A stretch of 64,000 nt of DNA, from positions 62,001 through 126,000 of the forward strand of contig NZ_RCDA01000002.1 in assembly GCF_003664325.1 (NCBI RefSeq), given 5' to 3'. The DNA comes from Alkalispirillum mobile. Lineage in GTDB: Bacteria; Pseudomonadota; Gammaproteobacteria; Nitrococcales; Halorhodospiraceae. A model generated the notes under the pieces. The model did no database searches, was not told the origin of the DNA, and saw only the letters and a list, made by a program, of their open reading frames with translations. Within the stretch, counting starts at the first letter, position 1. The number at the start of each line of letters is the position of its first letter. A program made the position numbers and the translations under genes. Positions 9,691 through 20,323 of this stretch are shown in pieces.

Positions 9691-12516
9691 GTGAGTGACT
9701 ACAAGCACACCCTGAACCTGCCGAAAACGGGCTTTCCCATGCGCGGCAACCTGGCCAAGCGGGAGCCGGAGCGGCTTGCCGGCTGGCACCAGGCCGACCT
9801 CTACGGCCGCCTGCGCCGTGAGCGCGCCGGGAAGACGCGTTTCGTGCTCCACGACGGCCCGCCCTACGCCAACGGCGATATCCATATCGGTCACGCGGTC
9901 AACAAGATCCTCAAGGACATCATCATCAAGTCCCGCAGCATGGACGGCTACGACGTGCCCTACGTGCCGGGCTGGGACTGCCACGGCCTGCCCATCGAGC
10001 TGATGGTGGAAAAGAAGCTGGGCAAGGCCGGCGCCAAGGTGAGCCCGCGTGAGTTCCGCGATGCCTGCCGCGAGTTCGCCGCCAGCCAGGTGGACGGCCA
10101 GCGCGAGGACTTCAAGCGCCTGGGCATCCTGGGCGACTGGGACAACCCCTACCTCACGATGAACTACCGCACGGAGGCCGATATCCTCCGTGCCCTGGGC
10201 CGGATCATCGCCCGCGGCCACGTCACCCGCGGCTTCAAGCCGGTGCACTGGTGCGCCGACTGCGGCTCCGCCCTGGCCGAGGCCGAGGTGGAGTACGAGG
10301 AGAAGACCTCTCCGGCCATCGACGTGCGCTTTGCCGTGCTGGAGCCCGAAGAGCTGGACCGCCGGGCCGGTCTGAGCGGCGATGCGGCCAACGCGGGACG
10401 GGTGTCCATCCCGATCTGGACCACCACCCCCTGGACCCTGCCCGCCAACCAGGCGGTGGCCCTGCACCCGGAGCTGGACTACGCCGTGGTGGCCTTCGGC
10501 GATGAGCTGCTGGTGCTGGCCGAGGCGCTGGTGGAGTCGGCGATGAACCGCTACGAGGTGGAGGACTACCGGGTGGTTGGCCGGTGCACCGGCGCCGCGC
10601 TGGAGGGCCTGCAGCTGGCGCACCCCTTCCTGGAGCGGCAGGTGCCGGTGATCCTCGGCGAACACGTCACCACCGATGGCGGCACCGGCGCGGTCCATAC
10701 CGCTCCCGGGCACGGCCAGGACGACTACGTGGTCGGTCAGCAGTACGACCTGCCCACCGAGAACCCGGTGAACGGCAACGGCGTCTTCTTCGACGAGACC
10801 CCGCACTTCGGCGGCCAGCATGTCTTCAAGGCCAACCCCAAGGTAGTGGAACTGCTGGAGACCCGCGGCACCCTGCTGCACCACGAGGCCTACCGCCACA
10901 GCTACCCGCACTGCTGGCGCCACAAGACCCCGATCCTGTTCCGCGCCACGCCGCAGTGGTTCATCAGCCTGGACAGGGCCGGCATGCGCGACCACGCGCT
11001 GGCGGCCATCAAGGGCGTCAGCTGGCACCCGGAGTGGGGCGAGGCGCGCATCGAATCCATGGTCAACGGCCGGCCGGACTGGTGCATCTCCCGCCAGCGC
11101 AACTGGGGTGTACCCATCGCCCTGTTCGTGGACAAGCGCACCGGCGAGCCGCATCCGGAGAGCGATCGGCTGATCGAGGCGGTGGCCCGAAAGATGGAAG
11201 AGGGTGGGGTGGACGCCTGGTTCGAGCTGGAGCCGGCCGAACTGCTGGGCGCCGACGCCGAGCGTTACGAGAAGGTCACCGACATCCTCGACGTCTGGTT
11301 CGACTCCGGCGTGACCCACGCCACCGTGCTCGAGCAGCGCGACGAGCTGCAGGTGCCGGCGGAGCTTTACCTGGAGGGCTCCGACCAGCACCGCGGCTGG
11401 TTCCAGTCCTCGCTGCTCACCTCGGTGGCGGTACGGGAGACCGCGCCCTACAAGGCGGTGCTCACCCACGGCTTCACCGTGGACGAGAAGGGCCACAAGA
11501 TGTCCAAGTCCCGCGGCAACGTGGTGGCGCCGCAGAAGGTCATGGACACGCTGGGCGCCGACATCCTGCGCCTCTGGGTGGCCTCGTCCGACTACTCCGC
11601 CGAGATGGCGGTCTCCGACAGTATCCTCAAGCGTACCGCCGACGCCTACCGGCGCATGCGCAACACCTCGCGCTTCCTGCTGGCCAACCTCAACGGCTTC
11701 GAGCCGGCAGAGTATGCCGTGGCCGCGGCGGACATGCTGCCCCTGGACCGCTGGGCGGTGGACCGGGCCTGGCTGGTCCAGCAACAGGTGCGCGAGGCGT
11801 ACGACCGCTACGAGTTCCACCGCATCTACCAGCTGGTGCACAACTTCTGCGTGGTGGATCTGGGCGGCTTCTACCTGGATGTCATCAAGGACCGTCAGTA
11901 CACCACCCGGCCCGACAGCCTGGCCCGCCGCTCCTGTCAGACCGCGCTCTGGCACGTGGCCGAAGCGCTGGTGCGCTGGCTCGCGCCCATCATCTCCTTC
12001 ACCGCCGACGAGATCTGGGAGCACCTGCCCGGGGCGCGCGGCGACTCCGTGCTGCTGGAGACCTGGTACGAGGGCCTGTTCCCGCTGGACGAGGAGGACC
12101 AGTTCGATCGTGCCTTCTGGGACGAGGTGCTGGCCGTGCGGGCCGGCGTCAACCGGGAGCTGGAGCAGCTGCGCAACGACAAGGTCATCGGCGCCAGCCT
12201 GCAGGCCGAGGTGCAGCTCTTCTGCCCGCCGGCGCTAAAGGCCAGCCTGGATCGCCTGGGCGACGAGCTGCGTTTTGTGCTGATCACCAGCGACGCACGC
12301 GTGGAGGACCTGGAGAAGGCCCCGGTGGAGTCGGTGGAGGTGCCCGGCGAGAACGGTCAGGGCTTCCGCCTCTATGCCGCTGCCAGCGGGCATGCCAAGT
12401 GCAGCCGCTGCTGGCACCACCGCCCTGATGTGGGCCACCATGCCGATCACCCGGAACTGTGTGGCCGTTGCGTGAGCAACGTCGACGGGGAAGGGGAGAC
12501 CCGGCACTACGCCTGA
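9691..12516 (+). CDS. ileS: Isoleucyl-tRNA synthetase
   Basis: This 941-residue class I synthetase attaches isoleucine to tRNA-Ile. It has the HIGH motif in [15 protein letters not shown] (about 57-71), the CP1 editing domain with [12 protein letters not shown], and KMSKS in [13 protein letters not shown] near residue 605. A C-terminal zinc finger (CSRCWHHRP...CGRCVSNV) is usual for the bacterial IleS1 type. The start is GTG at 9691 behind an AAGGA; no suitable ATG precedes the conserved N-terminus. Confidence 0.98.
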   Translation: MSDYKHTLNLPKTGFPMRGNLAKREPERLAGWHQADLYGRLRRERAGKTRFVLHDGPPYANGDIHIGHAVNKILKDIIIKSRSMDGYDVPYVPGWDCHGLPIELMVEKKLGKAGAKVSPREFRDACREFAASQVDGQREDFKRLGILGDWDNPYLTMNYRTEADILRALGRIIARGHVTRGFKPVHWCADCGSALAEAEVEYEEKTSPAIDVRFAVLEPEELDRRAGLSGDAANAGRVSIPIWTTTPWTLPANQAVALHPELDYAVVAFGDELLVLAEALVESAMNRYEVEDYRVVGRCTGAALEGLQLAHPFLERQVPVILGEHVTTDGGTGAVHTAPGHGQDDYVVGQQYDLPTENPVNGNGVFFDETPHFGGQHVFKANPKVVELLETRGTLLHHEAYRHSYPHCWRHKTPILFRATPQWFISLDRAGMRDHALAAIKGVSWHPEWGEARIESMVNGRPDWCISRQRNWGVPIALFVDKRTGEPHPESDRLIEAVARKMEEGGVDAWFELEPAELLGADAERYEKVTDILDVWFDSGVTHATVLEQRDELQVPAELYLEGSDQHRGWFQSSLLTSVAVRETAPYKAVLTHGFTVDEKGHKMSKSRGNVVAPQKVMDTLGADILRLWVASSDYSAEMAVSDSILKRTADAYRRMRNTSRFLLANLNGFEPAEYAVAAADMLPLDRWAVDRAWLVQQQVREAYDRYEFHRIYQLVHNFCVVDLGGFYLDVIKDRQYTTRPDSLARRSCQTALWHVAEALVRWLAPIISFTADEIWEHLPGARGDSVLLETWYEGLFPLDEEDQFDRAFWDEVLAVRAGVNRELEQLRNDKVIGASLQAEVQLFCPPALKASLDRLGDELRFVLITSDARVEDLEKAPVESVEVPGENGQGFRLYAAASGHAKCSRCWHHRPDVGHHADHPELCGRCVSNVDGEGETRHYA

Positions 12517-12523
12517 GGCGCGG

Positions 12524-13003
12524 ATGAACCCCTGGCTGCTGTTGGCGCTGCTCGTCATGAGCCTGGACCAGCTCACCAAGCTGATGGCCGAGCAGTGGCT
12601 GATCTACCACCAGAGCGTGGAGCTGGTGCCGGTGCTCAGCTTCACGCTGAGCTACAACCCGGGCGCGGCCTTCAGCTTCCTCGGGGAGGCGGGGGGCTGG
12701 CAGCGCTGGTTCTTCTCCGTGGTCGCGTTGGGGATCTCAGGCTACATCATCTGGTGGCTGCAGCAGATCCGCGGCCAGCAGCACTTTCTGGCCTGCGGGC
12801 TGGCACTGGTGCTGGGCGGTGCCGTCGGCAACCTGATCGACCGGGTGCTGCACGGCCACGTCATCGACTTCATCCATGTCTACTGGCAGGACTGGCACTA
12901 CCCGATCTTCAACGTGGCCGACATCGGCATTACGGTGGGCGTCGGTATCGTCATCATCTACATGGTGTTCCTGGAACCCAAAGCCAATGACGAGGGCCGG
13001 TGA
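12524..13003 (+). CDS. lspA: Lipoprotein signal peptidase (signal peptidase II)
   Basis: The 159-residue protein has four transmembrane helices. The catalytic Asp motifs are GGAVGNLIDRVLHGHVIDFI and FNVADIGI near residue 133. LspA cleaves prolipoproteins before the lipid-modified Cys; clients in this window include the M48 protein, YdbL and FlgH. It begins 7 bp after ileS, so the two are co-transcribed. The fkpB peptidyl-prolyl isomerase that often separates lspA and ispH is absent. Confidence 0.97.
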   Translation: MNPWLLLALLVMSLDQLTKLMAEQWLIYHQSVELVPVLSFTLSYNPGAAFSFLGEAGGWQRWFFSVVALGISGYIIWWLQQIRGQQHFLACGLALVLGGAVGNLIDRVLHGHVIDFIHVYWQDWHYPIFNVADIGITVGVGIVIIYMVFLEPKANDEGR

Positions 13004-13090
13004 CCAGAGCCATTGACGCCTCAGCCGCCTTGCCCCAGCCCCACAACTCCTGACAAACTAACTGCGAAATCCGACCCAGGTACCACCACC

Positions 13091-14041
13091 ATGACCCAAG
13101 TCCTCCTCGCCAACCCCCGCGGCTTCTGCGCCGGCGTCGACCGCGCCATCGACATCGTGGATCGCGCCCTGGAGCTATTCGGCGCGCCCATCTACGTACG
13201 CCACGAGGTCGTCCACAACCGCTACGTGGTGGACAACCTGCGTGAAAAGGGCGCGGTGTTCGTCGAGGAACTGGACGAAGTGCCGGACGACACCATCGTC
13301 ATCTTCAGCGCCCACGGCGTCTCGCAGGCGGTGCGCCGCGAGGCCGAGCGACGCGGTCTACGCGTGTTTGACGCCACCTGCCCCCTGGTCACCAAGGTGC
13401 ACATGGAGGTGCAGAAGTACGCCCGCGAAGGGCGCGAGGTGGTGCTGATCGGTCACGAAGGCCACCCCGAGGTGGAGGGCACCATCGGCCAGTACGAGCG
13501 GCTGGGCGGCACGGCGGGGGACATCTACCTGGTAGAGAACCCGGAGGACGTCTGCAACCTGACGGTGCGCGACCCCGACACGCTGGCCTTCGTCACCCAA
13601 ACCACCCTGTCCATGGACGACACTGCCACCGTGATCGACGCCCTGCGGGAGCGGTTCCCGAACATCACCGGGCCGAAAAAGAACGACATCTGCTATGCCA
13701 CGCAGAACCGGCAGGACGCGGTCAAGGAGCTGGCGGACCAGGTGGACCTGATGCTGGTGGTGGGTTCGGTCAACAGCTCCAACTCCAACCGGCTGCGCGA
13801 GCTGGCCGAGCGGAAAGGGGTGGAAGCCTACCTGGTGGACTCGGCCGAACAACTCCAGCGCGAGTGGCTGGAGGGGCGCAAGGCCGTCGGCGTGACGGCC
13901 GGGGCCTCGGCGCCGGAGGTGCTGGTCAAGCAGGTGCTGGAGCAGTTGCGGGCCTGGGGCTGCCAGGCTCCCGCTGAACTTCGGGGCCGCGAGGAAAACG
14001 TGGTGTTCTCTATGCCAAAAGCGCTCCGGTCCGCAAGCTAA
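13091..14041 (+). CDS. ispH: 4-hydroxy-3-methylbut-2-enyl diphosphate reductase
   Basis: This 316-residue iron-sulfur enzyme catalyses the last step of the MEP isoprenoid pathway. It has the N-terminal [13 protein letters not shown] (first cluster Cys near 13), the [11 protein letters not shown] motif (second Cys) and [11 protein letters not shown] (third Cys near 197). A start at 13091 was chosen because IspH begins [13 protein letters not shown]; an in-frame upstream start at 13013 would add an unrelated Pro/Thr-rich stretch. The stop overlaps the stop of the convergent FimT-like gene. Confidence 0.96.
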   Translation: MTQVLLANPRGFCAGVDRAIDIVDRALELFGAPIYVRHEVVHNRYVVDNLREKGAVFVEELDEVPDDTIVIFSAHGVSQAVRREAERRGLRVFDATCPLVTKVHMEVQKYAREGREVVLIGHEGHPEVEGTIGQYERLGGTAGDIYLVENPEDVCNLTVRDPDTLAFVTQTTLSMDDTATVIDALRERFPNITGPKKNDICYATQNRQDAVKELADQVDLMLVVGSVNSSNSNRLRELAERKGVEAYLVDSAEQLQREWLEGRKAVGVTAGASAPEVLVKQVLEQLRAWGCQAPAELRGREENVVFSMPKALRSAS

Positions 14042-14637
14042 GGGTCCGGCGCGGGACAGGGCAGGTATTCCGTGCGGTTAGCGGGCCGCACGCGCCCGCT
14101 ACTGGAAATGACCAAGCCCCTGGCGGCCTCGTCTGAAGCCGGGGAGGGGCAAAACGATAATCGGCCGTTATATCCAGGACTGGCCCCACGAGGGTTGTAA
14201 CGGATACGTTCCCGGACATTGTGGTTGTGCGCTACAACCACGCCTCCGGGCAAAGAGCCTTCACTGATCAGCAGTCGGCCTCCGCTGTGGCAGTACCCAT
14301 CACCGTTGTTATCGACACAGTCCGCAGAAAGCCCCGGGTCTTCAAAAACCAGCCAGCCTGAGTCCCAGCCTTTTTTCCCTCCGCAGCCGGCGGCAGGGCC
14401 CCCACTGCTTTTGCAGATAACGACACTGACGCCATTCAATACGGCATGTTGGCGGCCGGCGTAGAGAGTGGTAGTGAACCGCTGTTGGGCTGCCTGTGTC
14501 CGGTGGTTATCCAACATGCGACTGAGGTGGGGTGCGGCTAACGAGGCCATTACAGCCAGCACGATCAATACTACCGCAAACTCGATTAAAGTAACGCCAG
14601 ACTGGCGTTGGGGTGCGCTTCCTTGCGCAACGATCAT
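14038..14637 (-). CDS. FimT/GspH-like type IV pseudopilin, Cys-rich
   Basis: The 199-residue prepilin has a class III signal: a short basic leader, then [21 protein letters not shown] (Gly before the cleavage site, Glu at +5) and a GspH/FimT-like domain. PilD would cleave and methylate it. Six Cys residues lie in the C-terminal half, and a DNNGDGY loop resembles a Ca2+-binding site. It is the last gene of the minor-pilin operon, 53 bp after pilE, with AGAGGA before the ATG. It is a second FimT-type paralogue; the first opens the operon. FimT proteins can bind DNA for uptake, but that role is untested here. Confidence 0.85.
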   Translation of the reverse strand: MIVAQGSAPQRQSGVTLIEFAVVLIVLAVMASLAAPHLSRMLDNHRTQAAQQRFTTTLYAGRQHAVLNGVSVVICKSSGGPAAGCGGKKGWDSGWLVFEDPGLSADCVDNNGDGYCHSGGRLLISEGSLPGGVVVAHNHNVRERIRYNPRGASPGYNGRLSFCPSPASDEAARGLVISSSGRVRPANRTEYLPCPAPDP

Positions 14638-14690
14638 TTGGCTTTTCCTCTAAAGCATTCAAGCCCTGGGGCGAGACACCTTGCATGTCA

Positions 14691-15107
14691 TTACCAACAA
14701 TCCTCAGGGTCTCCGCTACCTGACTGGCTGCGGGTCCCAGTATGGTCCAGCGTGTAGGTGCCGCAAGTAGTGTCGTTCTTTACCCGTCCGGTTTGTGGTG
14801 CTGCGGAGAGCGAGAACGATGTGCTGTCGTCTACCGTCACCGTTACGGTGTAGTATCCGCTCTCCGAGTCGATTTCATCGCCATCAGACACGCTGCAGTC
14901 GGCGTGATCGTAGCGGCTGAACTGGCTGTAGCAGCGCTCGAGGCGTTGTGCCGTGTCCGTGAGGGTCACCACGGCTTCTGTGCGCTGCGCACTGAGTACC
15001 TGGTTGGTGTAAATCGGGTAGGCAATACTCGCCAGGATGCCGATAATCGCCACCACGATCATCAGCTCGATAAGGGTAAGACCCTGGCTCGCTCTTCTTG
15101 ATGTCAT
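14691..15107 (-). CDS. pilE: Type IV pilin PilE
   Basis: The 138-residue prepilin has the classic N-terminus QGLTLIELMIVVAIIGILASIAYP, followed by a globular domain of the PilE minor pilin type with paired Cys residues (for example ERCYSQF...ADCSV and a terminal DCW). In Pseudomonas aeruginosa PilE is a minor pilin encoded after pilY1, as here. The mature protein sits in the pilus or in its initiating tip complex. The start ATG has only a weak ribosome site, so translation may depend on the upstream pilY1 gene 89 bp away. Confidence 0.9.
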   Translation of the reverse strand: MTSRRASQGLTLIELMIVVAIIGILASIAYPIYTNQVLSAQRTEAVVTLTDTAQRLERCYSQFSRYDHADCSVSDGDEIDSESGYYTVTVTVDDSTSFSLSAAPQTGRVKNDTTCGTYTLDHTGTRSQSGSGDPEDCW

Positions 15108-15196
15108 GTTTTGATTCCGTGTTGGCCTTCTGATTCATCCGACCCTCTACCGGGGCGCCTGCTTTAGGCCACCCCGATGTGGGGCCGGCTTCCCTC

Positions 15197-18100
15197 TTAC
15201 CGCAATTGCCGCCAGGCCCTGGGGCCGGCCCCGTCTGTATCACCCGTGGTTGGAGGCGCATCGAGTTCGGTAATCGGCTCGTCCTCCGGGGCGTCCGTTC
15301 CGCCGATAAGACGGGTTCGCTGACCATCCGGGCCGAGCATCAACGTAGGGGCCGCGAGTATGCCTCGGTCCAAGTTCACGGCACTGACCGGTACCATTTC
15401 GCCCTCGTGGTACACCATTTCAGCAGAGTCGAATTGCCCGTCGCCGGTCAGATCGAAGGGCGGACGATCTGGTCGTCCGCCTGTCGCTGCATTCAAGGAG
15501 AAGAGGTACGAGGTGCCGCCTCCTGCACAGGGGTCATCCGACGGAATCAGGGTCACGAACTCCACCCGGCCATCGACGATCGAAGCAGGCTCCACCACGC
15601 GTTCGCCGCGGGGAGCGGGATAATCCAGATTCAGGACCCAGCCATCGTGCGTGCTCCCGTCGAAGTCCTCGCCGGACGTGGTGACGCGCACGTTCTGGTT
15701 TGCCACCGTTGCCTCCGTGAGAATATCGATCTGGTAGAGATCGTTGCGGTTAACAGGGAGAGAAAGGTTGCTGTAGTCCCGAATACCATAAAAGCTTTCC
15801 ACCCTCGGGGAGTCCACGATCTGATTATCCTGGTTTTCCAGGTACTGGCCGGTCCCGAACAGCACGATGCGCCCGCCATCGGGGTGGGTGCCCAGCGCCG
15901 GCTTGGCCGTTATGGGCTGCCGTTCATCGCCAGGCGATCTTGCAGTAAACAGGCGGGTCGAATCCTCATCCTGCAGGTCGAATCGCCATAGATTGCCCCG
16001 GAGGTCCCCGGCGTATGCGGTGTTGCGATCCGAGGCCACCACGACTGGCGAAAGGCCATTGCCGTTGCTTGCGCCGGTGCTTATTTCCTCGGTCCACTGG
16101 CGAATATTTTGATGGGGCTCAAGGTCGGCCTTGATCAGGGTGGCACTCCCATCGGAGCTCCCATAGCCATTGCTGAACGTTACAAACCAGTTCTCTCCGC
16201 TATCGGGCATTACCATGGGTTCGCCATAGACGTGTCCGATGCTATCGAGATCATCGGGGCCCAACTCCCACAGCACGTTGTCTGCGGAGAAGTCATCCGG
16301 GTCCGTTACGTCCAGGGCGTAAACACCCTTGCCTCCGGCACCCAGTGTGCCAATCAGCACGGTGCGCCAGTCACCGTCAATCTGCGCATGCGCGATGGTT
16401 TGCTGGCCGTCCACGAAGAAGCGGTGGCTGTAATCCGGATCGGCCAGCTCGGGTAGGTGGTCGAACACCTGGCTGGGTATGTATGCAAATAATTCCCGGC
16501 CGGTTTCAGCATCGAAGGCGTGCAGCTTGCCTGCGTTGCCGCCAACATATACGACCTCCGGCCGGTTCTGGTTGTCAGACAGGAAATCGGAGTAGCCGTC
16601 GATGTTGTTGTAGTTAAAGCGAAGACCGGGGCCTTGGTATGCCGGGTTGGAGTTGATGAAATCACCGAGCGGAGAGGGCCGGTTGCGCCACTCGCCGCCA
16701 TTACGTAACTCACCGGTCGGGTCGCCACGGAGGTAATCAAGCAGGTCGGGGTCTTCGTTCAGAGATTCCTCTTGTGCGGAGGAGATGCCTTGTCCTTGGC
16801 CATTGCCCCAACGGAAGGGTACGCCGCTGTTTCCATCGTAGGTGTAAATGTTCCGCGTCGAAGCGCTCGGGAGCTCGTCTGAAGCGTTCCAGACCTCCAC
16901 GTAGGTACGTTCGTTGAAGTCGAACTCAAAACCAGTCAGGTCGCCAGACCAGTCCGTAGAGTTGAAGGTGGCCTGGAATAGCAGGTTAGTCTCTTCGGGC
17001 TGGTAGGTAGACGAGGCTGCGGAGACTGCAGATGCACTACCGGTAGCCTGTGCGACGATAGTGGCAAAAATCTCCGACATCGCAGCATCCAGGCTGGCTT
17101 CGTCTGTGGCGTCGAATGCCCGCTCGGTGCCGCCCGCCTCCGCGAGACCACTCAGTGGATCATCCCCGACGCCCGGTAGAGAACTAACGCCTGGCGGTAA
17201 CGCGAAACCGACGATATAGGTGTCCACTCCGGTTTGCTCGTGGAACTCTCTGATAGCGGCACGGGCGTTGGCAAGTGCGGTGCCCGGGCTATCACCGAGC
17301 TCATTACCGTCCGCATCAACCGACGGTAGGCCATCCGTAACCCAAATGGCTGCGTTGACATCGCAACTCTCAGGTATCGTCAGATTACCGGTGTTACCTT
17401 GGTCCGGCCCGAAATTATTGCTTCGGCCCAAGAAATAGTCTTGGGCTGTCTGAATCGTGCCTTCTAGCGGTGTTAGACCTGATGCGATCAAAGGCCAATC
17501 CGGGTTAGTCATGGCGTCCCTTGCCCAGTCGTGAATTTGGGGCTGAAGCTTAGCCTCTATGGCTTCCCAATGCGCCTCATCGGGATTGCCATCCTGATCT
17601 AAGCCACCAATTGGCACGTGCAGATAACCTAGACCAGGAGAACTTGTGCTTCGCCATTCCAATTGATTCAGTGGCAGGAACGGAACGTAATCGCCCCAGC
17701 TATCAATGCCCCGTTGCCTGAGGCTGTCCACCAAGGGCACGTTAAAGTTTTGTAGGTAGTTCTGGTGGACAATATTATCCAAGTTTGTCGTTAATACTTG
17801 GTACGCTCCCGCAGACAAAAGGCCGGTCTGCGTCGTAAAGTCTAGGAAGATTGTCTGATCATCATTGGGTATCCCGAAGTCTCCAGAATCGCCAGGACGC
17901 CACCAGTAGCCAGGGACAGCAGCATTGAAGAAAATCCAAATGTCTTCATCTGGGTCTGGGTGTTCGACTCGAAACCTTTTGGTATCTGAGTCCCAACTAC
18001 CATCGTAATCTGGGCGATACCAACTCGGATCCTTATCGAGGGAATACCTGGCATCAACGATTCTCTCTACCAGTCTCCATCTCACTGTGTACCCGCGGTC

Positions 18101-18529
18101 AAAATCAGCCCGACGGCGGCTGGCTGGACTCTGTTGATAGGACAGCAGGCCCATGTTGACCTGATCATTATAACGGTCGATCAGGTCTAGTCCCACGCGT
18201 TTTACGATGCTGGCTTTACTTTGGGGATTTCGCGCACCGGCGGGGCACTCCTCTGGGTCCATATCGAGGCCGGGTTCACAGTTAGCGTCCAATGCTACAC
18301 GCCCATCCCGCAGCCCCTCCTGCATGCTCTCGGAGGTGTCAGGGATGAAAAGGATGTTGGGTGGCAGGCCCGATTCCTGGAGAAACAGGGGCGTCTGCGC
18401 GATGTCGAGCGCCAGTGCCCCATTGGCGAACGTGATGGCAGCTACTCCAGTAAACGTCGCGAGACCGTGGGCTGTTCGTCCAGTCTTTTGGCGTTGGCGC
18501 TTCCGATGCTTCGTGTGACTTGCGGTCAT
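15197..18529 (-). CDS. pilY1: Type IV pilus tip/biogenesis protein PilY1
   Basis: The 1110-residue exported protein starts with a Tat-independent-looking signal (basic KHRKRQRQK, hydrophobic core, ALA cleavage). An N-terminal von Willebrand A-like domain follows, with DTSESM matching the DxSxS metal-site pattern and IWVTDGLPSVDADGNELGD. The C-terminal beta-propeller holds VVYVGGNAGKLHAFDAETGREL and the Ca2+-loop-like DLTGDGQFDSAE. PilY1 acts at the pilus tip in adhesion, mechanosensing and control of retraction. The N-terminal half appears lower in GC than neighbouring genes, consistent with a rapidly evolving surface domain. AGAGGA precedes the ATG. Confidence 0.95.
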   Translation of the reverse strand: MTASHTKHRKRQRQKTGRTAHGLATFTGVAAITFANGALALDIAQTPLFLQESGLPPNILFIPDTSESMQEGLRDGRVALDANCEPGLDMDPEECPAGARNPQSKASIVKRVGLDLIDRYNDQVNMGLLSYQQSPASRRRADFDRGYTVRWRLVERIVDARYSLDKDPSWYRPDYDGSWDSDTKRFRVEHPDPDEDIWIFFNAAVPGYWWRPGDSGDFGIPNDDQTIFLDFTTQTGLLSAGAYQVLTTNLDNIVHQNYLQNFNVPLVDSLRQRGIDSWGDYVPFLPLNQLEWRSTSSPGLGYLHVPIGGLDQDGNPDEAHWEAIEAKLQPQIHDWARDAMTNPDWPLIASGLTPLEGTIQTAQDYFLGRSNNFGPDQGNTGNLTIPESCDVNAAIWVTDGLPSVDADGNELGDSPGTALANARAAIREFHEQTGVDTYIVGFALPPGVSSLPGVGDDPLSGLAEAGGTERAFDATDEASLDAAMSEIFATIVAQATGSASAVSAASSTYQPEETNLLFQATFNSTDWSGDLTGFEFDFNERTYVEVWNASDELPSASTRNIYTYDGNSGVPFRWGNGQGQGISSAQEESLNEDPDLLDYLRGDPTGELRNGGEWRNRPSPLGDFINSNPAYQGPGLRFNYNNIDGYSDFLSDNQNRPEVVYVGGNAGKLHAFDAETGRELFAYIPSQVFDHLPELADPDYSHRFFVDGQQTIAHAQIDGDWRTVLIGTLGAGGKGVYALDVTDPDDFSADNVLWELGPDDLDSIGHVYGEPMVMPDSGENWFVTFSNGYGSSDGSATLIKADLEPHQNIRQWTEEISTGASNGNGLSPVVVASDRNTAYAGDLRGNLWRFDLQDEDSTRLFTARSPGDERQPITAKPALGTHPDGGRIVLFGTGQYLENQDNQIVDSPRVESFYGIRDYSNLSLPVNRNDLYQIDILTEATVANQNVRVTTSGEDFDGSTHDGWVLNLDYPAPRGERVVEPASIVDGRVEFVTLIPSDDPCAGGGTSYLFSLNAATGGRPDRPPFDLTGDGQFDSAEMVYHEGEMVPVSAVNLDRGILAAPTLMLGPDGQRTRLIGGTDAPEDEPITELDAPPTTGDTDGAGPRAWRQLR

Positions 18530-18630
18530 CGCTGATTCCTCTTGCTTCAGGCCCTTCTAGCCCCTCTCCGACCGTGAGCCCGGGATTCAAAGCCCGAATT
18601 CATGGCATCTTGCTGCGTGTGCGATCGAGG

Positions 18631-19182
18631 TTATCTGTCCACGACGGACTGGAGGATGACGTACCCCGTCTGCGACTGTCCGTATCCAATGGCAGTGACT
18701 GAATACTGCATATGATCCGGCGTAGTTCCCCCTGATGCTGGCCCGAAAGCATCATCAACCACCTCATTGGCAGACTGTTGCCCCGCTGGTCCCATGGCAG
18801 GCCCTAGCTCATGAATGACAAATCTTGGAGCGCGCGAGACATTGGGCACGTTATCGGGATGCGGATGGCTTTGTTGTCCGTCCAGCATTTCCTTCCACGC
18901 CGCCAACCAGGCTGTGCGGTCGCCATCATGATCGCCGTAAAGTCTAGGTCGGTCCGCGGATGAGTGAGATACGGTGTGTATGCTTCGTTCGCCTCCTCTG
19001 AGGGCCGCCTCCGCAGCCTGGAATGCGAGCTCTTGGTCAGTGCTGTGGCCGGCCATTCTTTCTTGCAGGGTCGTGGTCTGCATGGCGGTAACGCCTAGCA
19101 GTGTCAGCACCAGGAGGATAAGCAGCGCAACGATCAGCGCGGCCCCATTCTCTCCAGATCGTTTGGTCATGGTTGACTGCAT
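18631..19182 (-). CDS. pilX: Type IV minor pilin PilX
   Basis: The 183-residue protein has the PilX signature: a basic start, then GAALIVALLILLVLTLLGVTAMQTTTLQERMAG, and AFQAAEAALRGGE further on. Unlike other minor pilins it has Ala rather than Phe after the cleavage site. It begins 10 bp after pilW and lies before pilY1, the canonical order, and is expected to act with PilV, PilW and PilY1 in the pilus-priming tip complex. Confidence 0.93.
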   Translation of the reverse strand: MQSTMTKRSGENGAALIVALLILLVLTLLGVTAMQTTTLQERMAGHSTDQELAFQAAEAALRGGERSIHTVSHSSADRPRLYGDHDGDRTAWLAAWKEMLDGQQSHPHPDNVPNVSRAPRFVIHELGPAMGPAGQQSANEVVDDAFGPASGGTTPDHMQYSVTAIGYGQSQTGYVILQSVVDR

Positions 19183-19192
19183 GGCGATAGAC

Positions 19193-20317
19193 CTAAAAAG
19201 TTCGGTTGCGCAGGCTGATGGTTGTTGAATACACGTGAGTCATCCGCTGCTGATCTTCCCCGGAACGGGGGATCGCGGATCCATCTGGGGCGGTTTGGAA
19301 AGGAATGGGCCACGCCGTGGAAGGGTCATCGAGTAGGCGCCCATCCGCGGACACCACAAGCAGATGGATCCGTACCGCAGCTATCGGTTCGTCACCGGCT
19401 GGGGAAAAGTCGACCGTCTCCCCGCTATCTACAACCTCGTAGGCATCACCCTCTCTGCGCAAATACTGTACCTGCATGCCGATTACGCCTTCGGCAATTT
19501 CCTCGGCGTTATCGTTCCCTTGCTGGCGCATCAAGGCTTGTACAGCGTTTCCCGTCGCGTCCACTCGGCCCGTATCCGCGATATAGTACCGTACCCCTGT
19601 GCCCCCGAATTGACTGAAGGTGGAATTCAGTTCCGGACGCATCCCCCCTTGCCCACAGGTCCCAACCGGTTGGCCCAAACTGTTCGCATTACCGGAAAAT
19701 CCGAGGTTGATCCGGTCACCGCCAATAGGCTGAACATTCGTGACCTCTCCGATGATGGTATAGCTGGGGCCGACGAACGCGAGGATCTGGCCATCCAGGG
19801 AATCCGGATTATCGATTGCTTCGTCTGATATAAAGGTATTGCCCTGACCATCGACGTGCACAGCCCGGGCGGATGTTCCGGCGGTATCATCGTCCTCGAA
19901 CCGGACATGGATCTCGTCACGCCACATTTCTCCGGATCCGGCATGGCTGCGAATAGTGACGGGATCATTCGCCTGGATGATGTCATCGACATCGAATGGC
20001 GGGTCTCCAGACCCAGTATGTAATGCGGTCGCAATGACGCATAGCGCATCCGCATTGAAGTCGTCCGGTATGCCAAAGCCCGCCATGCGGACGTCTCGCT
20101 TCAATTCATAGGATGCGAACCGCCCTGTTTCCTGCATTCGGGACAAGTTTTCCTGTACCCGGTATGTTTGGCTGCTGCTGAGGTAAATCTGACCGATACC
20201 CAGCATCAGCAACGATGCGATGACCAGAGCGACCATGAGCTCAACGAGGCTCAGTCCTCGTTGTTGGCGCGCAACGGATGGAGCGTTGGGGGTCTTGAAC
20301 ATTCTTGCCATGACCAT
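19193..20317 (-). CDS. pilW: Type IV minor pilin PilW
   Basis: The 374-residue protein carries the prepilin motif RGLSLVELMVALVIASLLMLGIGQIY and the PilW-specific continuation (LSSSQTYRVQENLSRMQETGRFASYELKRDVRMAGF). The large beta-rich C-terminal domain is usual for PilW. It starts 6 bp after pilV. Two in-frame ATGs (20317 and 20311) are possible; the first is used here. Confidence 0.93.
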   Translation of the reverse strand: MVMARMFKTPNAPSVARQQRGLSLVELMVALVIASLLMLGIGQIYLSSSQTYRVQENLSRMQETGRFASYELKRDVRMAGFGIPDDFNADALCVIATALHTGSGDPPFDVDDIIQANDPVTIRSHAGSGEMWRDEIHVRFEDDDTAGTSARAVHVDGQGNTFISDEAIDNPDSLDGQILAFVGPSYTIIGEVTNVQPIGGDRINLGFSGNANSLGQPVGTCGQGGMRPELNSTFSQFGGTGVRYYIADTGRVDATGNAVQALMRQQGNDNAEEIAEGVIGMQVQYLRREGDAYEVVDSGETVDFSPAGDEPIAAVRIHLLVVSADGRLLDDPSTAWPIPFQTAPDGSAIPRSGEDQQRMTHVYSTTISLRNRTF

Positions 20318-20323
20318 CTTGTC

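Noticed and set aside
9601-12024. Long open frame antisense to ileS (about 800 codons)
   Set aside because: High GC leaves few stops in the antisense frame; ileS on the plus strand has all family motifs, and the antisense product has no recognisable features.
13004-13090. fkpB between lspA and ispH
   Set aside because: The gap is only 87 bp and has no reading frame for it; the gene must be elsewhere or absent.
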